From: Paraoerskovia sediminicola | GTDB taxonomy: Bacteria; Actinomycetota; Actinomycetes; Actinomycetales; Cellulomonadaceae | Length of the DNA stretch: 64,000 bases | Reading direction: 5' to 3' | Assembly: GCF_030296575.1 (NCBI RefSeq) | Contig: NZ_AP027729.1 | Location: 3,224,001 to 3,288,000 of the forward strand | In this document: positions 58,002-64,000 of the stretch, piece by piece | Layout: every line of letters begins with the position of its first letter | Numbering within the stretch: the first letter of the stretch is position 1 | Position numbers and translations under genes: made by a program | The notes under the pieces: generated by a model | What the model saw: only the letters and a program-made list of their open reading frames with translations | Database searches by the model: none | What the model was told of the DNA's origin: nothing

Positions 58002-59927
58002 TCACCACGACGTCGCGTACGGCTCGAAGGTCTCGGTGCTCGGAGCGACGCCCTTGTGCTCGAGCGTGAACCCCATCACGTCCTGGAAGACCGGCGCCGC
58101 GACGACACCGCCGTAGGGGGACGTCCGGGGGTTCTTGAGGAAGACCCCGACGGTGTAGCGGGGGTCGTCGACGGGCGCCACCCCGATGAACGAGGCCATG
58201 ATCGCGGAGAGCTTCCCGTCCGCGCCCTGCATCTGGGCGGTCCCCGTCTTCCCGGCGACCCTGTACCCGGGGACCACGGCACGACCACCGGTCCCGTCCT
58301 CGGCGGCGACCACGCCCTCCATCATGCGGAGCACCGTGTCCGCGGTCTCCTGCGACACGACCCGCGTCCCCTCCTGGGCAGGCGTCGGGGTGAACACCCC
58401 CGACGCGTCCGTCGTCCCGGCGAGCAGCGTCGGTGGCATCCGGACCCCGCCGTTGGCGATCGTCGAGAAGACGCTCGTCGCCTGCATCGCGTTGACCGAG
58501 ACCCCCTGGCCGAAGAGGACCGTGTACTTCATGGCGCCGTCCCACGAGTCGACCGGTCGCAGGAGCCCGGCGGACTCCCCGGGCATGCCCAGCCCGGTCA
58601 TCCGGCCGAACCCGAACTTGCTCAGGTAGTCGTACCGGACCTGCTCCGGGAGCTCCTGGCCCACCATGACCGTCCCTGTGTTGGAGGACTGCGCGAGGAT
58701 GCCGGCCAGCGTCATCTTCTCCACCGGGTGCTCGTGCGAGTCCTTGAACGTCTGGCCGTTCTCGGTCGTGTACCGGTAGGGGACCTCGAACTCGCTCTCG
58801 GGCTCGGCGATCCCGTTCTCGAGGACCGCGGACATCGTGATGACCTTCCCCGTCGAACCGGGGTCGAAGATGTTCGACACGACGCGGCTGCCGTCCGCCA
58901 CCGCCGACGTGCTGCGGTCGTTGGGGTCGCCCGTGCCGGAGTCCGCGAGCGCCACGACCGCCCCCGTGCGCACGTCCTGCACGATGACCATCCCGTAGTC
59001 CGCGCCGTGCTTCTTCACCGCCGCGTCGATCGCGTCCTGCGACTTCCACTGGATGTCGCTCTCGACCGTCAGCGCGACGTCGTCCCCGGGGCTGGCCTCG
59101 ACCCGGTCCTCCTCGCCGGTAGGGATCTGCTGACCGCCCTTGCCTCGCTCGAAGGTGACCGTCCCGGCCGTGCCGCCGAGCACGTCGTCGAACATCCGCT
59201 CGGCACCGCCCTGGCCGACCTGGGCGCCGTCGACGTCCCCGGTGTAGCCGACGATGTTCCCGGCGACGCTCCCGGCCGGATACGTGCGTTCGGACACGAG
59301 GTCCGTGCCGATGACGCTGCGGAGGTTGAGCGCCGCGATCGCCCGCTGCACCTCCGGGACGACGTCCTTCTTGAGGACCTTGTGGCGGTTCGGTCGGTCC
59401 GGGTCCTCCGGGACGAGGTCTGCGGCGAGCTCGAGCGGGTCCCGGCCGAGCACCGGCGCGAGCAGCCGCGCGACGGCAGTCGCACCCTCTCCCTCGACGG
59501 GCATCCCGTCGATCTGATGGCTGCTCGTCGGCACGAACTGGGCGATGGTCTTCTGGTCGGCGTAGACCTCGTACCGCTCGACCGAGGTCGCCAGCACCGT
59601 GCCGTCGGCATCGGTGATGTCACCACGATGAGCAGGGGTGTCGCTCGTGTGGAGGCGGGAGGCGAGCGCCTCCTGCGCGAGCTCCGGGCCCTTGATCGCC
59701 TGCACGTAGACCAGCCGGGCCCCGAAGAGGAGGACGACGAGCGCAGCCAGGGCCGCGAGCCAGCGCTGTCGGCTCTCGGGGCGCCCGGGCGGGCCGGACC
59801 GGCCGGTGGGGCCGGCCGCGCGCGTCGTGGGCGGTGGGCCGCCCGACACCGTGCGACGTCCCGCCCGGGACGCCGAGGGCGAGCGGACGGGACGTCGGGA
59901 GGGCTTCTCGGTGACGCCGGTCGTCAC
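58002..59927 (-). CDS. ftsI: FtsI/PBP3 division transpeptidase
   Basis: FtsI is the class B penicillin-binding protein that crosslinks septal peptidoglycan. It is 641 residues. The cytoplasmic tail is rich in Arg, Pro and Gly, then a transmembrane helix AALAALVVLLFGARLVYV, the PBP dimer domain, and the transpeptidase domain. The active-site motifs are SxxK in DPGSTGKVITM near residue 360, SxN in AQSSNTGTVMV near 413 and KTG in VAGKTGTAQMQ near 560. The GTG at 59927 overlaps the ftsL stop as GTGA. The longer open frame upstream lies in ftsL and rsmH. Confidence 0.96.
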   Translation of the reverse strand: MTTGVTEKPSRRPVRSPSASRAGRRTVSGGPPPTTRAAGPTGRSGPPGRPESRQRWLAALAALVVLLFGARLVYVQAIKGPELAQEALASRLHTSDTPAHRGDITDADGTVLATSVERYEVYADQKTIAQFVPTSSHQIDGMPVEGEGATAVARLLAPVLGRDPLELAADLVPEDPDRPNRHKVLKKDVVPEVQRAIAALNLRSVIGTDLVSERTYPAGSVAGNIVGYTGDVDGAQVGQGGAERMFDDVLGGTAGTVTFERGKGGQQIPTGEEDRVEASPGDDVALTVESDIQWKSQDAIDAAVKKHGADYGMVIVQDVRTGAVVALADSGTGDPNDRSTSAVADGSRVVSNIFDPGSTGKVITMSAVLENGIAEPESEFEVPYRYTTENGQTFKDSHEHPVEKMTLAGILAQSSNTGTVMVGQELPEQVRYDYLSKFGFGRMTGLGMPGESAGLLRPVDSWDGAMKYTVLFGQGVSVNAMQATSVFSTIANGGVRMPPTLLAGTTDASGVFTPTPAQEGTRVVSQETADTVLRMMEGVVAAEDGTGGRAVVPGYRVAGKTGTAQMQGADGKLSAIMASFIGVAPVDDPRYTVGVFLKNPRTSPYGGVVAAPVFQDVMGFTLEHKGVAPSTETFEPYATSW

Positions 59928-60327
59928 GGCTTCTGACCGGCGTCGAGGACCGCGCCGTCGGACAGGCGCAGCATCACCGGGTCGTCGGACTCGACCATGC
60001 CGAGCGCTCGAGCCTTGGCAGGGAGGGACGACCGAGCCTGCTCCAGCTCGGTCTGCAGCGTCTGCGTGTCCTGCGCCACCGTCCCCAGCTCCACCTTGTC
60101 GGACAGCATCTGGAACGAACCGTTCACCATGCTCGTGTTGAGGAGCAAAGCACACAGGAGCGCGCCGGCGAGGATCGACATGCAGGCGATGATGAAAGGC
60201 GCCCGCGAGCGCGCCTCGGCGGGGGCCCGCACGACCTCGAGCCTGGGGACCTCGCGGGGGTCTCGGCCGCCCGACGACGGGCGGACGGCAGGGGCCGTGC
60301 GAGAGCAGCCGACGTGCGTGTGTTCAT
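59924..60327 (-). CDS. ftsL: FtsL-like bitopic division protein (frame broken at 60256-60260)
   Basis: This is a small bitopic protein in the position of FtsL between rsmH and ftsI. After adding one base at the G5 run 60256-60260 it has about 134 residues. A basic N-terminus with LPSARRRAAETPREVPRLE is followed by one transmembrane helix, IIACMSILAGALLCALLLNT, and a coiled coil with DTQTLQTELEQARSSL. The pattern fits FtsL, whose sequence is poorly conserved, so the call depends on topology and position. The ATG at 60327 overlaps the rsmH stop as ATGA. Confidence 0.85.
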
Positions 60328-61345
60328 GAGGTCTCCCGTGCTGCTCGTCGTCGGAGGTGGTCCGGAGTGGGTCGTGTCCGTCGGGCTGCCCGGAGACGGA
60401 CGGACTGGGATCGGGCGTTGCTCTCGATCTCGGCGGACCCGGCCTCCTCGGCGCCTCGGGTCAGGAGCTCGAGGTACGGGCGGTGGGTCTCGGGCTCGAC
60501 CGGCAGGCCCGGGGGTGCGCTCGAGGTGGCGCCTCGGGCGAGCTCGCGCTTGACGATCCGGTCCTCGAGCGAGTGGTAGGACTCGACGACGATGCGGCCG
60601 TCGACCTCGAGCACGTCGATCGCGGCCGGCACCGCGACCTCGAGCGCCTCGAGCTCGCCGTTGACCTCGATGCGCAGCGCCTGGAAGGTGCGCTTCGCGG
60701 GGTTCCCGGCCCGGCGGGTGGCTGCGGGGACGCACTCGCGCACGAGGTCCACGAGAGCCTCCGAGCGGTCCCAGGGCTGTTCCGCCCGCCGCCGCACGAT
60801 CGCCCGGGCGATCCGGGGGCGAAACGCTCCTCCCCGTAGTCACGGAGGATCCGGGCGAGGTCGCGCTCGTCATAGGTGTTGAGCACCTCGGCCGCGGTGA
60901 GGCTGGCGTCCTGGTCCATCCGCATGTCGAGCGGGGCGTCGTTGGCGTACGAGAATCCGCGGTCCCGCTCGTCGATCTGCAGCGAGGACACCCCGAGGTC
61001 CATGAGGACGCCCTGGACCGCCGGCAGACCCTGCGAGGCGACGACGTCCGCGATCTCGTCGTACACCGCGCGCACGGCCACGAAGCGGTCGCCGAAACGC
61101 TCGAGCCGACGACCGGCGAGCTCGATCGCCTCGGGGTCGCGGTCGATCCCGACGACGCGGGCCGTCGGGATCTCCTCGAGGACCGCCTCGGTGTGGCCCC
61201 CCATCCCGAGCGTGCAGTCCACGAGGACCGAGCCGGGCTCCGCGAGGGCCGGCGCGAGGAGGTCGACGCACCGCTGGCGCAGCACAGGGAGGTGGCGGCC
61301 CGCCGCGTCGCCGCGTCCCGTCGTCCCTGCTCCCGTGCCCGACAT
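60324..61345 (-). CDS. rsmH: 16S rRNA (cytosine-1402-N4)-methyltransferase (frame broken at 60815-60819)
   Basis: RsmH (MraW) methylates C1402 of 16S rRNA with SAM. The N-terminal half has [20 protein letters not shown] and [19 protein letters not shown], with [10 protein letters not shown] after it. The C-terminal half in another frame has [19 protein letters not shown] and [15 protein letters not shown]. They join after one added base in the G5 run 60815-60819, reading [17 protein letters not shown], for about 340 residues. The start codon is the ATG at 61345. It is the second gene of the dcw cluster, after mraZ. Confidence 0.95.
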
Positions 61346-61483
61346 CCCGCTGCTCCTGTCTCGCTGTGGCTCCGTACCGTCCTGCCCCTCACCGTGCCGA
61401 GCGATCAGATCTCCCTCCGCGACCGTCCGGCACCGGGGAAGTGCGCCAGATGGGCGGGAGGAGATCTCATCGCTCGGTCCGGT

Positions 61484-61948
61484 TCAGAGCCGCATCGCCG
61501 GGAGCACCTCCTCGGCAGTCTCGGCGTAGCTCGCCTCCTGCTCCGCGAGGTAGACCTCCCAGGCCGCCGCGTCCCAGACCTCGACCCGGGTGCCCGCACC
61601 GATCACGGCGACCTCCCGGTCGAGCCCCGCATAGTCGCGCAGGACCTGCGGGATCGAGACCCGGCCCTGCTTGTCGGGCATCTCGTCGCTCGCACCGGAG
61701 AGGAACACCCTCAGGTAGTCGCGTGCCTGCTTGCTCGCCACCGGTGCCTGGCGGATCTGCTCGTACATCCGGCGGAACTCGTCCATCGGCAGGAGGAAGA
61801 GGCAACGCTCCTGCCCCCGCGTCATGACCAGACCCGGGGCGAGCTGGCTCCGGAACTTCGCCGGGAGCAGCAGCCGACCCTTGTCGTCGAGACGAGGAGT
61901 GAACGTCCCCAGGAGGAGGCTCGGCGCGCCGGCGAACATCTCGCTCAT
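61484..61948 (-). CDS. mraZ: MraZ, DNA-binding regulator of the dcw cluster
   Basis: MraZ is an AbrB-like regulator that represses its own cluster in other bacteria. It is 154 residues with the two tandem swapped-hairpin domains: [20 protein letters not shown] in the first half and [18 protein letters not shown] in the second, each with the DxxGR motif. The ATG at 61948 lies 31 bp before three direct repeats of GTGGAG that match the known form of its binding site. A 138-bp gap separates it from rsmH. It is the first gene of the dcw operon. Confidence 0.96.
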   Translation of the reverse strand: MSEMFAGAPSLLLGTFTPRLDDKGRLLLPAKFRSQLAPGLVMTRGQERCLFLLPMDEFRRMYEQIRQAPVASKQARDYLRVFLSGASDEMPDKQGRVSIPQVLRDYAGLDREVAVIGAGTRVEVWDAAAWEVYLAEQEASYAETAEEVLPAMRL

Positions 61949-61978
61949 GGCTGTCGATCACCCCTTCCCTCCTGATGC

Positions 61979-62004
61979 CTCCACACTACTCCACCATCCT
62001 CCAC
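61979..62004 (-). promoter_or_regulatory. MraZ box: three GTGGAG repeats at a 10-bp period
   Basis: On the minus strand GTGGAG occurs three times with starts exactly 10 bp apart, at plus-strand positions 61979-61984, 61989-61994 and 61999-62004. MraZ binds short direct repeats at this spacing upstream of its own gene. The rest of the 337-bp gap 61949-62285 between mraZ and moxR must hold two divergent promoters. TACGAT (plus strand, about 35 bp before moxR) is a possible -10; nothing else was recognised. Confidence 0.8.
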
Positions 62005-62285
62005 CACACCCCGCGAACGAGCCTGTGTCGCGACGTTTTCACCCATCACCGCAGGTCACGCTCGTGGGGTGAAGTGGAGGACGTCGGCGCGCGCGACCGT
62101 CCCGGACCGCGCCCAAAAGGTCCGAAACCGACATTGCACGCCCGTGCGGCGCCCCGTGGGGCGTCTCTCGGGTGCGGACGAGCGCCCTGCAGGACCGGGT
62201 GGAGCGATGTGGAGCACGACCACGCGCTCGGCGGAACTGCCTCGACTACGATCGCTGGACCATCACAGACCGACGGAGGCCCCTG

Positions 62286-63275
62286 GTGATCCCCGAGAGC
62301 GCGACCCTCGAGCCGAGCGCTGCCGCGGCCGAGCTCGTCGACATCACGACCCGCATCAGGGCGGAGGTCGGTACCGCTCTCACCGGTGGCGACGAGGTGA
62401 CGACCGTGGCGCTGGCGGTGCTGCTCGCCGAGGGCCACCTGCTGATCGAGGACGTCCCGGGCGTCGGCAAGACCACGCTGGCCAAGTCGATCGCGCGGGC
62501 GCTCGACGGGGTCGTCGGGCGGATCCAGTTCACCCCCGACCTCCTGCCGAGCGACCTGACCGGCGTCAGCGTCTACCGCATGGAGTCGCAGCGGTTCGAG
62601 TTCCGGCAGGGCCCGGTCTTCGCGAACATCGTGATCGGCGACGAGATCAACCGCGCCTCGCCGAAGACCCAGTCCGCCCTCCTCGAGTGCATGGAGGAGG
62701 GTCAGGTCACCGTGGACGGGACCACGCACCCTCTCCCCCGACCGTTCCTGGTCGTCGCGACCCAGAACCCGGTCGAGATGGACGGCACCTATCCCCTGCC
62801 CGAGGCCCAGCGGGACCGGTTCATGGCCCGCGTCAGCGTCGGCTACCCGTCCGGCGACGACGAGGTGACCATGCTCGACCGCCGCGACGACCACGACCCC
62901 GTGCAGGACATCCGCCCCGTCACGGACGTCGCGACCATGACCCGGCTCGCGGCGACGACCCGCCACGTCCACGCCTCCGTCGCCGTGAAGGAGTACGTCG
63001 TGGATCTCGTCTCAGCGACGCGGAAGCACCCGGCGCTGCGGCTCGGGGCCTCGCCCCGGGCGTCGCTCCAGCTGCTGCGGGCCGCGCGCGCCGTGGCCGC
63101 CCTGGACGGTCGGGACCACGTCCTGCCGGACGACGTCCAACGGCTCGCGGTGCCTGTCCTCGCCCACCGGCTGATCCTCACCACCGAGTCACGCCTCAAC
63201 GGGATCGCTGCGAGCGACGTCGTCCAGGAGGTCGTCCGGGCGACGCCCGTCGGGCCGGCGCGGCCGCGAGCCTGA
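62286..63275 (+). CDS. moxR: MoxR-family AAA+ ATPase
   Basis: This is a MoxR AAA+ chaperone-like ATPase of 329 residues. The Walker A is LIEDVPGVGKTTLAKSIARA, the Walker B is VIGDEINRASPKTQ with ALLECMEEGQVTVDG after it, and sensor 1 is VATQNPVEMDGTYPLPEAQ. Near the C-terminus KHPALRLGASPRASLQLLRA marks the lid. MoxR ATPases act with DUF58 and VWA proteins on envelope or metal-enzyme maturation, and a DUF58 gene follows directly. The GTG at 62286 is preceded by GGAGG at seven bases; the long frame further upstream has no support. It is divergent from the dcw cluster, an arrangement common in actinobacteria. Confidence 0.94.
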   Translation: MIPESATLEPSAAAAELVDITTRIRAEVGTALTGGDEVTTVALAVLLAEGHLLIEDVPGVGKTTLAKSIARALDGVVGRIQFTPDLLPSDLTGVSVYRMESQRFEFRQGPVFANIVIGDEINRASPKTQSALLECMEEGQVTVDGTTHPLPRPFLVVATQNPVEMDGTYPLPEAQRDRFMARVSVGYPSGDDEVTMLDRRDDHDPVQDIRPVTDVATMTRLAATTRHVHASVAVKEYVVDLVSATRKHPALRLGASPRASLQLLRAARAVAALDGRDHVLPDDVQRLAVPVLAHRLILTTESRLNGIAASDVVQEVVRATPVGPARPRA

Positions 63276-63276
63276 G

Positions 63277-64000
63277 GTGGCGGTACCGCGGGGCAGGGCA
63301 CGCCCGTCGGTCAGGCTCACACGTCGGGGGTGGGGACTGTCCGTCGGCGGCGCGATCGTGACCGCTGCCGGTGTGGCGCTGTCGCTCCCGGACGTCCTCG
63401 CCCTCGGAGTCGCCGGCGTCTGCGCGGTCGCGGTCGGCGCGATCTGGCTCGCCGTCACGCCGGTCGACCGTGGACGACTCGCCGTCGAGGCGCGTCGGTT
63501 CTTCACTCCCGACCCGGTCGCCCGGCGCCGGGTGACGACCGCCCGGCTGACCATCACCTCTGCCGGACCTGCCCGGAGCGCCGCCGGCCGGATCTCCGGG
63601 CTCCGGGTCGCCGAGCAGGCCGCGCCCGAGGTGTGCGGGGACGACCCGCTGCGCGCCCGGGTGCACCGCGAGGGTCGCACCATGACGGTGTCGTACGACC
63701 TGCGCCCCCGCGACGCGGCCGGTGGACGGTCGGGCCCCTGGTCGCCGAGCGCAACGACGCCCTGGGTCTCGTGTCCTCCCGGCAGCTCCTCGGCGCGCCG
63801 ACGACCCTCTCCGTCCGACCGGCGACCGTGCCGCTCCCGATCCGGTCGGCGGGCATGCTCGCCGAGGCCCAACGGACGGTCCACGGACGCGGAGCGGCGT
63901 CACCCGAGGACACCCTGGTGCGCGAGTACACCGTCGGCGACGACCCGCGACGCGTCCACTGGACGAGCGCGGCCCGGCACGGCCGCCTCATGGTGCGGGC
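63277..64000 (+). CDS. DUF58 domain membrane protein, 5' part (truncated by window end; frame broken at 63705-63709)
   Basis: This gene begins at GTG 63277, 1 bp after the moxR stop, and runs off the window. Two hydrophobic segments, GWGLSVGGAIVTAAGVALSL and VLALGVAGVCAVAVGAIWLAV, precede a beta-rich region. The frame is lost at the C5 run 63705-63709. One added base gives RPPRRGRWTVGPLVAERNDALGL-type sequence and then VREYTVGDDPRRVHWTSAARHG, the DUF58 hallmark. DUF58 proteins are partners of MoxR ATPases. The C-terminal half is outside the window. Confidence 0.88.
   Translation, partial: MAVPRGRARPSVRLTRRGWGLSVGGAIVTAAGVALSLPDVLALGVAGVCAVAVGAIWLAVTPVDRGRLAVEARRFFTPDPVARRRVTTARLTITSAGPARSAAGRISGLRVAEQAAPEVCGDDPLRARVHREGRTMTVSYDLRPRDAAGGRSGPWSPSATTPWVSCPPGSSSARRRPSPSDRRPCRSRSGRRACSPRPNGRSTDAERRHPRTPWCASTPSATTRDASTGRARPGTAASWCG

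Overview
This is a chromosomal core region of a very GC-rich (roughly 73-75% by eye) actinobacterium. A Micrococcales member near the Cellulomonadaceae or Promicromonosporaceae is most likely. The evidence is the argCJBDFRGH order, PriA in place of HisA, a dcw cluster without ftsA but with SepF, YggT and DivIVA downstream of ftsZ, frequent GTG starts, GTGA/ATGA gene coupling and leaderless promoters. The species cannot be named from this window. I saw no tRNA, rRNA, insertion sequence, prophage or CRISPR array, and no anonymous genomic island.

Layout. 102-9958 (minus): arginine biosynthesis, argC-J-B-D-F-R-G-H, followed by a P-loop kinase. 10056-11418 (plus): a quinone oxidoreductase and a one-span membrane protein. 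11388-13115 (minus): a ThiD-TenA fusion under a TPP riboswitch. 13197-18014 (minus): pheS-pheT and a short-chain dehydrogenase. 18120-21217 (minus): infC-rpmI-rplT and a TrmH-type methyltransferase, behind a long infC leader with an attenuator. 21271-26292 (plus): a Fur-type regulator with catalase, a DUF1844 protein, a coiled-coil membrane protein, a lipoprotein serine protease and a GerW-like protein. 26401-31205 (minus): hisC-hisB-orf-hisH-priA-sseB. 31290-36335: a Tat Rieske protein, RecQ, hisD, a hexanucleotide repeat and an S4 protein. 36434-41974 (minus): dnaE with a PPOX-type enzyme, and rluD with an acetyltransferase. 41971-61948 (minus): lspA, a TraR-like protein, divIVA, yggT, sepF, pgeF and the whole division and cell-wall cluster back to mraZ. 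62286-64000 (plus): moxR and a truncated DUF58 gene.

How the genes work together. The arg operon makes arginine from acetylglutamate and carries its own repressor. The his genes form a leaderless operon, with hisD transcribed separately. The dcw cluster makes the UDP-MurNAc-pentapeptide (MurC-F), converts it to lipid II (MraY, MurG), polymerises and crosslinks it (FtsW, FtsI) and positions the divisome (FtsZ, FtsQ, FtsL, SepF, DivIVA).

A caution that affects the whole annotation: about twenty conserved genes are interrupted by a single-base loss, nearly always inside a run of G or C. The pattern looks like homopolymer undercalling in the assembly and not like gene decay. I therefore report these genes as full-length CDS and give the position where the frame breaks.
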